Positions 1 to 6,611 of a stretch of 13,956 nt of DNA are shown one piece after another. The notes under the pieces were generated by a model. That model was not told where the DNA came from. It did not search any database and worked only from the letters and a program-made list of their open reading frames with translations. A program made the position numbers and the translations under genes. Origin of the DNA: DASXTS01 sp036505275 (lineage in GTDB: Bacteria > Actinomycetota > Actinomycetes > Mycobacteriales > Pseudonocardiaceae). Each line of letters starts with the position of its first letter. The first letter of the stretch is position 1. The stretch spans positions 1 through 13,956 of the forward strand of contig DASXTS010000448.1 of NCBI GenBank assembly GCA_036505275.1, given 5' to 3'.

Positions 1-84
1 GGCATCCGCTACACCCGCCGCGCCGAACCCATCGCCGAGCCCATCCCTGAATACGCCCAATACGCCGAACCACCGCCACTCTGA
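1..84 (+). CDS. Possible C-terminal tail of an unidentified protein (5' end outside window)
   Basis: Frame 1 is open from the window edge to a TGA at 82-84 and gives 27 residues rich in Pro, Glu, Ala and Tyr, ending in EPPPL. Third codon positions are mostly C, which fits real coding in a high-GC actinomycete and is better than in the other frames. The piece is too short to assign to a family. A low-complexity Pro/Glu-rich tail is common at the ends of membrane or regulatory proteins, but that is only a guess. A chance open frame cannot be excluded over 84 bases. Confidence 0.4.
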   Translation, partial: GIRYTRRAEPIAEPIPEYAQYAEPPPL

Positions 85-110
85 CGCCCTTCTAACGGTG
101 ACATGGGCGG

Positions 111-239
111 TCAGCCTCCGGTCGAGGTGGCCAGCGCGAGCAGGCCGTCGATCATGCCGGTGTCGCTGACGGAGAGATTGAGCCGGGCGCGCAGCGATCC
201 GCGGCTGAACGGGATGTCGGCCATCCATCCTGAGCACAT
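111..239 (-). CDS. Possible small ORF of 42 aa (37 aa from the second ATG), unknown function
   Basis: On the minus strand an ATG at 237-239 opens a 42-codon frame ending in TGA at 111-113. About 37 of the 42 codons end in G or C, which is typical of real genes here. A second in-frame ATG at 222-224 follows an AGGA motif and would give a 37-residue product starting MADIPF. The sequence reads as a short basic segment followed by a more hydrophobic stretch (GMIDGLLALA) and ends in Thr-Ser-Thr-Gly-Gly. It lies 63 bp downstream of the LAL regulator on the same strand. No family is recognised. It could be a small protein, a decayed gene end, or chance in GC-rich DNA. Confidence 0.35.
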   Translation of the reverse strand: MCSGWMADIPFSRGSLRARLNLSVSDTGMIDGLLALATSTGG

Positions 240-302
240 GGTGGCCCTGGCACCATGCGTCGATGGGCGCACGAAATTAGCGCATACCCTCGGCGCTTGT
301 CC

Positions 303-2933
303 TTACCGCCTGGCGACGAGGCCCAGGGCGGTCGCCTGGGTGGCGGCGTCGCGGCGGGTACGGGCGTTGAGCTTGTCCAGGATGGCGGCGACGTGGGTGT
401 CGACGGTGCGGACGGAGAGCATGAGGCGGGCCGCGATCTCGGCGTTGCTCAGACCCTCGGCGATCAGGCGGACGACCTCGACCTGCCGCCCGGTGAGGCC
501 GGCCGGGTTGCTGCGGGTAGCCGGCATCGGGCCGCGCGGGATGCGGGTGACGCCGAGTTCGCGCAGCCGAAGGCGCACCCGGCGGGCGAGGGGTTCGGCG
601 CCGAGGGCGTCCAGGGTGATCAGAGCCTGCATGAGGTCGTCGGGGTCGGGGCTCTGGGCCAGCGCGGTGGCATGCTGGTAGGGGCAGCCGGCGCGCTGCC
701 ACCGGTCGGCGGCGGCTCGCCATTGGCCGGCGGCGAGCGTGGCGTAGGGATGATCGCACTCGGCGACGGGCACGGGCAGGCCGGCGAGGCGGGCCCAGTA
801 TCCGAGTTCGGCGGCGTTGGCCGGGCTGCCAAAACGGTGCACGCCGTCGTACCAGTCGGCCACCTCGGCTGCGGCGGAGGCAGCGGCCGGCGCGACTGTG
901 CCGGCCGCGACCGGCGCGTCGCCGATCAGCCACGCCGCTTCGATGAGCGCGGCCGCCGCGGGGGCGATGCGCTGGGGCTCGCCGAGCTTCTTGGCGATCT
1001 CCCAGGCCTCCGCGATCAGCTCGGCGCCAGCCTGTTGGCCGCGCCGGATCTGCGCCCGGCCGAGGACGACGAGGGCCGGGCAGCGCATGATGGGCTGGGC
1101 GTCGACGGCCCAGCGGGCCGCGCGCTCGGCGTCGTCCCACTCGCTGCGGGCGAGGTGCAGCATGCCGCGGGTCACGTACAGGTAGCGCAGGAAGCCGAGG
1201 AACTCCGCGTTGTCGGCCAGTTCGATGCCGGCCTGGAGGAACCGGGCGGCGTCGTCGAGCTCGAGGTCGTCCAGCAGGTGCCACACGATGTTCACGTAGG
1301 CCCGGCAGGCGTGCTCGACCTCCCGCGCCCGCAGGGCGACAGCGAGGCTCTCCTCGAGCATGGCCCGCCCCTGCGGCTGCCCGTCGTCCCAGCGCGCGAA
1401 GCCGACGTTGTTCAGGGCGTGCGAGAGCAGGCCGGCGTCACCAGTGTCCCGCGCCATGGCCACGGCCCGCTCGCCGACGGCGATGGACTCGGCGCGGCGG
1501 CCGGCGAGGGTGTGCAGCTGGGACTGGTTGCTCAGCGCCATCGCGAGGGCGTGCCGGTCGCCGGCGCGCTCCAGGATCTCGATCGCCTCGGCGGCGCCGG
1601 CCTCGGCCGCCGGGCGGTTGCCGGCCCACCAGTGCATTCGGGAGAGCCAGCGCAGGCCAAGGCCGACCTCGCGGGGACTGCCGAGGTCGCGGCGCAGGCG
1701 CACAGCGTCCTGCTGTGCCCGCACAGCAAGATCCGCCAGACCGGTGGTGTAGCACTCGACGGCGTACCCCTGCAGCAACTCGGCCTGCTCGGCCAGCGGG
1801 TACGCCGCCCGGTGGTCCAGCGCGGCCCGGTAGTGCGCGACGGCCTCGCGGTGTGATCCGGCGGCGACCGCCTCCCGCGCGGCGGCCGGCCCGTACTCGA
1901 TGATCGCCTGGTCGTCGCCGGCCTCGGTGGCATGGTGCATGATCCGCGAGAGGTCGGCACCGCCGGGCCGGGCCAGCAGGGCGGCCAGCACGGCCTGGTT
2001 GCACGCCACCCGCCGGGCCGCCGGCATCCAGTCCACGATGGCCCGGCGCAAGAGCTCGTGCCGGAAGGTGATCCGGTTCGGGGACACGGTGAGCACGCCG
2101 CGTTGCTCGGCCGCGGCGAGCGACGCCAGGCCGCCGGGCACGACGGCCTCGACCAGCCACCGTTGCACGGCGGACGGCACGACCGCGAGCCGCTCGATGG
2201 CGTCGCGGGTGGGTCCGTCGAGGTCGCGCAGCCTGGCCCGGACCGCCTCGGCGATGGTGGGCGGCACTGTCCGGAGGTCGCCGGACGCCAGCACCTCGGC
2301 GACGAAGAACGGGTTGCCGGAGGTGACCGCGAACACCTCGTCGGTGTCCAGCCCGGTTTGCTCGCCCAGCTTCCGTACCGCCTGCGCGGACAGCCGGGCC
2401 AGCCGCAGCCGCCGCAGCCGCGGGGCGGCCGCGGACAGTCCGAGGAGCTGTTGCAGCGGGTGGTCGACGGTGAGCTGCTCGTCGCGGTAGGTCAGTACCA
2501 GCGCCACCGGCATGGTGGCGAGCCGGCGGGCCAGGAACCGCAGCACGTCCAGGGTCGCCTCGTCGGCCCAGTGCACGTCCTCGATGACGAGCACGGTCGG
2601 ATGCCCCGGCCAGTCCAGCTCGGCGCGCAGGGCGTCGATCACCCGGCCGCGGTCGCCGGACTCCAGCGCCTCGGTCAGCGCGGTGCCCACGCTGCCCACC
2701 AGGTCGCGCAACGGCCCGAGCACCCTCGGGGTGGCCAGGTCATCGCAGTAGCCGACCAGCAGCCGCCGCCCCTCGGCCGGCAGCACCGAGCGAACCGCGC
2801 CTACCAGGCTGGACTTGCCGATACCAGCCTCGCCGACGATGAGGACGATCGAGCCGTCGCCGCCCTTGGCCTGCCTGGCGGCGGCACCAAGCTCGGCGAG
2901 CTCCCGCTCGCGTTCCAGAATCGGCCGACCCAT
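303..2933 (-). CDS. LAL-type LuxR-family transcriptional regulator with N-terminal ATPase domain
   Basis: Large ATP-binding regulator of the LAL/MalT-like class, 876 aa. Residues 30-45 hold a Walker A motif (GEAGIGKS, 34-41) and residues 114-124 a Walker B (VLVIEDVHWAD), as in AAA-type signal-transduction ATPases. A long helical, TPR-like region rich in Ala and Leu follows (about 330-760). The C-terminus (812-871) is a LuxR helix-turn-helix with LTGRQ and the recognition segment SNAEIAARL...SVRTVDTHV. Family members usually activate a neighbouring operon on sensing a ligand through the central region. It is divergent from the methyltransferase/oxidoreductase operon, so that operon is its likely target (inference). 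The ATG at 2933 is the most upstream possible start, because an in-frame TGA lies two codons before it. No Shine-Dalgarno is visible, so it may be leaderless or weakly translated. Confidence 0.93.
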   Translation of the reverse strand: MGRPILERERELAELGAAARQAKGGDGSIVLIVGEAGIGKSSLVGAVRSVLPAEGRRLLVGYCDDLATPRVLGPLRDLVGSVGTALTEALESGDRGRVIDALRAELDWPGHPTVLVIEDVHWADEATLDVLRFLARRLATMPVALVLTYRDEQLTVDHPLQQLLGLSAAAPRLRRLRLARLSAQAVRKLGEQTGLDTDEVFAVTSGNPFFVAEVLASGDLRTVPPTIAEAVRARLRDLDGPTRDAIERLAVVPSAVQRWLVEAVVPGGLASLAAAEQRGVLTVSPNRITFRHELLRRAIVDWMPAARRVACNQAVLAALLARPGGADLSRIMHHATEAGDDQAIIEYGPAAAREAVAAGSHREAVAHYRAALDHRAAYPLAEQAELLQGYAVECYTTGLADLAVRAQQDAVRLRRDLGSPREVGLGLRWLSRMHWWAGNRPAAEAGAAEAIEILERAGDRHALAMALSNQSQLHTLAGRRAESIAVGERAVAMARDTGDAGLLSHALNNVGFARWDDGQPQGRAMLEESLAVALRAREVEHACRAYVNIVWHLLDDLELDDAARFLQAGIELADNAEFLGFLRYLYVTRGMLHLARSEWDDAERAARWAVDAQPIMRCPALVVLGRAQIRRGQQAGAELIAEAWEIAKKLGEPQRIAPAAAALIEAAWLIGDAPVAAGTVAPAAASAAAEVADWYDGVHRFGSPANAAELGYWARLAGLPVPVAECDHPYATLAAGQWRAAADRWQRAGCPYQHATALAQSPDPDDLMQALITLDALGAEPLARRVRLRLRELGVTRIPRGPMPATRSNPAGLTGRQVEVVRLIAEGLSNAEIAARLMLSVRTVDTHVAAILDKLNARTRRDAATQATALGLVARR

Positions 2934-3129
2934 TGATCACGATTCTGTCACGCGCCGGCCCAGGTAACGACGGCCGTCGGTGGGAGCCAGGCAGGAGCCA
3001 GGTAGGTGACGCGGTCCGACATAGGTAATGCCGCGGCCCGACCTCGGTAGTGACGACCGATTCCCGCGCCGGTCACACCACGTAGAAATCACGGCGGACG
3101 AAATGCACGTGTCGGGTCGAGGAGTGGTC
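2934..3129. promoter_or_regulatory. Divergent promoter region with repeated GGTA-type elements
   Basis: This 196-bp gap separates the minus-strand regulator from the plus-strand operon, so it must hold at least one promoter and probably two. Four related elements with a GGTA core occur at 2963 (AGGTAACGACGG), 3001 (AGGTAGGTGACGCGG), 3024 (AGGTAATGCCGCGG) and 3046 (CGGTAGTGACGACC). The last three are spaced 23 and 22 bp apart, about two helical turns. A 9-bp direct repeat GGAGCCAGG sits at 2983-2991 and 2994-3002. A weak -10-like TAGAAA lies at 3083-3088 ahead of the operon. Operator function is inferred from repetition and position only. Confidence 0.45.
3119..3124 (+). promoter_or_regulatory. 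Ribosome binding site for the methyltransferase gene
   Basis: GAGGAG lies 5 bases before the ATG at 3130. It decides the start against in-frame upstream ATGs at 3028 and 3103, neither of which has a comparable motif. Confidence 0.7.
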
Positions 3130-4185
3130 ATGGCGGTCGACGAGGATCGTCTCACGGAGTTCCTCCGGCGGGTGGTCGGTGATCTCGGCGCCACGATGGC
3201 CGGCGGCTGCGTGGTGATCGGCGACCGGCTCGGTCTCTACCGGGCGCTCGCCGACCGGCCACTCGGGCCGCAGGAGCTGGCCGAGCGCACCGGCACCGCG
3301 CCGCGGTACGTCGAGGAGTGGCTGCGCGGGCAGGCCGCCGGCGGGTACGTCGAGTACAACCCCAAGACCGGCACGTACTCGCTGACCGAGGAGCAGGCGT
3401 ACGCACTGGCCGACCCGGACGGGCCGGCGTTCGTGCCCGGCGCGTTCCAGCTCGTCCTCGGCGCGTTGAAGGCCGAACCGGAGATCACCGACGCGTTCCG
3501 CTCGGGTGCGGGGTTCGGCTGGTACCGGCACGACGAGGACGTGTTCGACGGCTGCGAGCGCTTCTTCCGCCCCGGCTACACCGCGAACCTGGTCGGCGGC
3601 TGGCTGGCCGCGCTGGACGGCGTGGTTGCGCGGCTGCGCGGCGGCATCCGGGTCGCCGACGTGGGCTGCGGGCACGGCGCGTCCACCATCCTGATGGCCA
3701 GAGCCTTCCCGAACTCGACCTTCACCGGCTCCGATTACCACGGCCCGTCGATCGAGACGGCCAGCCGGCGCGCCGTCGACGCGGGCCTGCATGCCCGGGT
3801 CCGTTTCGAGGTGGCCAGCGCGCAGGCTTTCGATGGCGGCCCATACGGCCTGGTCACCACGTTCGACTGCCTGCACGACCTCGGCGACCCGCTCGGCGCC
3901 GCCAGGCGGATCCGGCTGCAGCTCGCCGACGACGGCACGTGGATGATCGTGGAACCGGCCGCGGGCGAGACGGTGAGCGACAACCTCAACCCCGTCGGCC
4001 GGGTGTATTACTCGCTCTCCGCGTTCCTGTGCGTGCCGAACGCGCTGTCCCAGGACGGTGGCTACTCGCTCGGCGCGCAGGCCGGCGAGGAGCCGGTGCG
4101 GCGGCTGGCGACCGACGCCGGGTTCCGCCGGTTCCGCCGGGTCGCGCAGACCCCGTTCAACATCGTGTACGAGGCACGGCCGTGA
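3130..4185 (+). CDS. Class I SAM-dependent methyltransferase, Rv2258c-like
   Basis: Predicted cytoplasmic SAM-dependent methyltransferase of 351 aa. Residues 20-95 form a winged-helix N-terminal domain (GDRLGLYRAL, then LAERTGTAPRYVEEWL), as in Rv2258c and related small-molecule methyltransferases. The Rossmann core begins at about 172, with motif I VADVGCGHG (175-183), the acidic ribose-binding position in SDYHG (about 202), and FDCLHDLGDP (245-254) where motif IV lies. Length and layout match the Rv2258c family from memory. The start at ATG 3130 is set by GAGGAG five bases upstream; a longer frame open from 3028 has no good ribosome site. It is the first gene of the operon, and its TGA overlaps the next gene's ATG by one base (TGATG). 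The natural substrate is unknown. O-methylation of a hydroxyl made by one of the co-encoded oxidoreductases is a reasonable inference. Confidence 0.9.
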   Translation: MAVDEDRLTEFLRRVVGDLGATMAGGCVVIGDRLGLYRALADRPLGPQELAERTGTAPRYVEEWLRGQAAGGYVEYNPKTGTYSLTEEQAYALADPDGPAFVPGAFQLVLGALKAEPEITDAFRSGAGFGWYRHDEDVFDGCERFFRPGYTANLVGGWLAALDGVVARLRGGIRVADVGCGHGASTILMARAFPNSTFTGSDYHGPSIETASRRAVDAGLHARVRFEVASAQAFDGGPYGLVTTFDCLHDLGDPLGAARRIRLQLADDGTWMIVEPAAGETVSDNLNPVGRVYYSLSAFLCVPNALSQDGGYSLGAQAGEEPVRRLATDAGFRRFRRVAQTPFNIVYEARP

Positions 4186-5387
4186 TGCGCCGCGGCCAGC
4201 AGCACCGCCACCGCCCCGACGTGGTCGTCGTCGGTGCCAGGGCCGCCGGCGCGGCCACCGCGCTGCTGCTCGGCCGGCTCGGGCACGACGTGCTGCTGCT
4301 CGACCGGGCGGTGTTCCCGGCCGACACGGTGTCCACCCACCAGATCGCCCGCCCCGGCGTGGTCCAGCTGCACCGCTGGGGGCTGCTGGACACCGTGCTG
4401 GCCAGTGGCGCGCCGGCCATCCGCCGCGTCACGTTCACCGCGGCCGGCGAGTCGATCGCCAAGCCGGTGAAGCACAAGGCAGGGGTCGACCTGCTCGTCG
4501 CGCCCCGCCGCCATGTGCTGGACACCCTCGTCGCCGACGCGGCCGCGCGAGCCGGCGTGCGCGTCCGGATGGGCGTCACGGTCGGCGGGGTCCGGCTGGA
4601 TGACGCAGGCCGGGCCATCGGGGTGTACGGGCACGACCGCGCCGGCGCGCCGGTGGAGATCGACGCCAGGTTCGTGGTGGGCGCCGACGGCCTGGGCTCG
4701 CGGGTGGCCCGCTCGGTGGGTGCCGAGGTGATCGAGTATCGCGGCGACGGCGGCGCCGTTCAGTACGCCTACTTCGCCGGCCTGCCGTGGCACGGCATCG
4801 AGCTCTTCCTCGCCGACCGCGCGCTGGCCGGGGTGTTCCCCACCCACGACGGCGAGGCGTGCGTCTGGATCGGCAGCCCGGCGGCGGACGCCCGCGCGGC
4901 CCGCCGCCGGGCGGCGTCCCGAGCCGAGGCGTTCACCGCGCAACTGCGGCTGGCCGCGCCCGAGCTGGCGGCCCGGCTGGGCGCCGGGCGACGCACCTCG
5001 CCGGTCACCGGCATGCTGCGCTCCCCCAACCAGCTACGCCGAGCCCACGGCCCCGGCTGGGCGCTGGTCGGCGACGCCGGGTACCACCGCGACCCGGTCA
5101 CCGGCCACGGCATCAGCGACGCCTACCGGGACGCCGAACTGCTCGCCGTCGCCCTGCACCGGGTGCTGCGCGGCGAGGCCGAAGAGCGCACCGCTGTGGC
5201 TCACTACCAACGCCAGCGCGACCGGGCCCTGCGCGAGGTCCTCGAGCTGACCTGCGCGCTGGCCGCCTACCCGCCGGTGGCACAGTTCGTCGCGCTGCAG
5301 AAGCGGCTGAGCCGAGCCTTTGACGTCCAGGCGGCCGAACTGGCCGCCCGACGGGTGCCTGACGAACACGAGTTCGCCTGCGCCTGA
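4185..5387 (+). CDS. FAD-dependent oxidoreductase/monooxygenase (paralogue 1)
   Basis: Flavoprotein of 400 aa in the large aromatic-hydroxylase/geranylgeranyl-reductase-like superfamily. The N-terminal dinucleotide-binding fold (about 12-42) has VVVVGARAAGAATALLL, the GARxAG variant of the usual GxGxxG. Residues 166-173 are the DG motif GADGLGSR, and GWALVGDAG (291-299) followed by DP and GISDAYRDAEL is the C-terminal FAD (GD) motif. No transmembrane segment is evident. The ATG at 4185 overlaps the upstream stop (TGATG). A GTG at 4182 directly before it is in frame and better spaced from GAGG at 4171, so the protein may be one residue longer. It is closely similar along its length to the last gene of the operon, indicating an old duplication. 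It probably hydroxylates, dehydrogenates or reduces a small molecule; the substrate is unknown. Confidence 0.9.
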   Translation: MRRGQQHRHRPDVVVVGARAAGAATALLLGRLGHDVLLLDRAVFPADTVSTHQIARPGVVQLHRWGLLDTVLASGAPAIRRVTFTAAGESIAKPVKHKAGVDLLVAPRRHVLDTLVADAAARAGVRVRMGVTVGGVRLDDAGRAIGVYGHDRAGAPVEIDARFVVGADGLGSRVARSVGAEVIEYRGDGGAVQYAYFAGLPWHGIELFLADRALAGVFPTHDGEACVWIGSPAADARAARRRAASRAEAFTAQLRLAAPELAARLGAGRRTSPVTGMLRSPNQLRRAHGPGWALVGDAGYHRDPVTGHGISDAYRDAELLAVALHRVLRGEAEERTAVAHYQRQRDRALREVLELTCALAAYPPVAQFVALQKRLSRAFDVQAAELAARRVPDEHEFACA

Positions 5388-5403
5388 CCACACCCGACAC
5401 CCC

Positions 5404-5409
5404 AAGGAG
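5404..5409 (+). promoter_or_regulatory. Ribosome binding site for the OsmC-like gene
   Basis: AAGGAG sits 9 bases before the ATG at 5419, in the only true gap (31 bp) inside the operon. It rules out the longer frame that opens at 5320 inside the preceding gene. Confidence 0.75.
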
Positions 5410-5418
5410 AGCACCAGA

Positions 5419-5985
5419 ATGACCGCTACCGTCGAATCCACCCGCAATGGCGTCGACACCGCCACCCTGTTCGCCACCCTGGACGCGGTGAAGGCCGCGC
5501 CGGAGGCGGCCAAGTTCCAGTTCCGTGCAGGCAGCGAGTGGGTCACCGGCACCCACAGCCGCGGCACCATCCACGGCTTCTACGGCGTCGGCGCGGAGCG
5601 CACCCACGAGCGCAGCTTCACCTTCGACGCCGACCACCCGGCCGTGCTGGTCGGCCGCGACAACGGCCCCACCCCGGTGGAGTTCGTGCTGCACGCGCTG
5701 GCCAGCTGCCTGACCGCCGGGCTGGCCAACATCGCCGCGGCCAGGGGCATCCGGCTCACCGAGGTCCGCTCGACGGTGTCCGGCGACATCGACCTCAACG
5801 GCATCCTCGGCCTGAACCCCGAGGTCCGCAACGGCTACCAGAACATCACCGTCCGGCTCACGGTCAAGGGCGACGCTCCGGCCGAGAAGCTGCGCGCGCT
5901 GGTCGAGCAGTCCAGGGCCCGGTCGGCGGTCTACGACGTGATCACCAACCGGGTGCCGGTCACCATCGAGATCGACGCGGGCTGA
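5419..5985 (+). CDS. OsmC-like protein lacking the second active-site cysteine
   Basis: OsmC/Ohr-fold protein of 188 aa. Classical members reduce organic hydroperoxides with two cysteines. The central helix signature is visible: GPTPVEFVLHALASCLTAGL (83-102), placing the peroxidatic cysteine at C97. At the usual site of the second cysteine, in the stretch before VYDVITNRVPVTI, this protein has Ser-Ala (S169-A170). I see no other Cys to replace it, so it belongs to a one-Cys OsmC-like group whose activity is poorly defined. It starts at ATG 5419 after AAGGAG. Its TGA overlaps the ATG of the next gene by one base, so the two are likely translated together. Its place between two FAD enzymes suggests a role in handling peroxide or a reactive intermediate, or in binding a hydrophobic ligand (inference). 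Confidence 0.88.
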   Translation: MTATVESTRNGVDTATLFATLDAVKAAPEAAKFQFRAGSEWVTGTHSRGTIHGFYGVGAERTHERSFTFDADHPAVLVGRDNGPTPVEFVLHALASCLTAGLANIAAARGIRLTEVRSTVSGDIDLNGILGLNPEVRNGYQNITVRLTVKGDAPAEKLRALVEQSRARSAVYDVITNRVPVTIEIDAG

Positions 5986-6611
5986 TGTCGTACCTGGACA
6001 CCCCCACCGAAGCGGCGGCCGGCGGCTTGGACTCGGACGCCGTCGGCCGGCTCTTCGACGCCGAACGCGCCCGCCTCGGCTACCTGCCGAACTTCGCCAG
6101 GGTGTTCGCGCTGCGGCCGCAGGTGTACCGCGCCTGGGCGGAGCTGAACACCACGATCAAGGCCGGCATGGATCTCCGCCGCTATGAGCTGGCCACCCTG
6201 GCCGCCGCGCTGCAGCTGCGATCCAGCTACTGCGCGCTCGCCCACGGCACGCTGCTGCGGGACCGGTTCCACGACGCCGAGACGGTGCGGCGGATTGCCG
6301 CGGACCACCACGACGCCGGGCTGGACGACACCGACGTGGCGATCATGGACTTCGCCGCCAAGGTCGCCGCCGACGCGAGCTCGGTCACCGCCGCGGACGT
6401 CGACATCCTGCGCCGGCACGGGCTGTCCGATCTGGATGTCTTTCAGGTGGTGCTGGCCGCGGCGGCGCGGTGCTTCTTCAGCACGGTGATCGACGCGGTG
6501 GGGGCCGAGCCGGATGCCGGCTACCGCACCAGCGTGGACCCGGAGCTGCGGCGGCTGCTCACCGTGGGCCGGCCGATCGCAGCAGCCAGCGGCGAGGGGC
6601 ACCCGGAATGA
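5985..6611 (+). CDS. AhpD/carboxymuconolactone-decarboxylase-like peroxidase-related protein
   Basis: Helical protein of 208 aa in the AhpD/CMD superfamily, close to the group annotated as peroxidase-related enzymes. The active-site region reads LRSSYCALAHG (78-88). AhpD has CxxC followed by a His; here the first position is Ser (S80), with C83 and H87 kept, and E68 in YELATLAAA is a candidate for the conserved Glu. LGYLPNFARVFALRP (31-45) is the typical N-terminal signature of this family. The ATG overlaps the OsmC-like stop (TGATG), and its own TGA overlaps the next ATG by four bases (ATGA). The expected role is thiol-based redox chemistry or proton relay near the flavoenzymes. With one Cys, classical disulfide exchange as in AhpD is unlikely unless a partner supplies the second thiol. 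Confidence 0.88.
   Translation: MSYLDTPTEAAAGGLDSDAVGRLFDAERARLGYLPNFARVFALRPQVYRAWAELNTTIKAGMDLRRYELATLAAALQLRSSYCALAHGTLLRDRFHDAETVRRIAADHHDAGLDDTDVAIMDFAAKVAADASSVTAADVDILRRHGLSDLDVFQVVLAAAARCFFSTVIDAVGAEPDAGYRTSVDPELRRLLTVGRPIAAASGEGHPE

Noticed and set aside
240..302. Possible terminator after the LAL regulator.
   Set aside because: Only 4-5 bp GCGC-type pairings were found, too weak to call.
255..2936. Long open frames on the plus strand opposite the LAL regulator (533 and 334 codons).
   Set aside because: They are antisense shadows of a clearly coding gene in GC-rich DNA. Their translations are low-complexity Gly/Ala/Arg/Val runs without domain signatures.
3318..4184. Long N-terminal extension of the first flavoenzyme frame through the methyltransferase gene.
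   Set aside because: The extension is an Arg/Ala/Pro-rich out-of-frame reading of the methyltransferase. The flavoenzyme fold begins right after the ATG at 4185.
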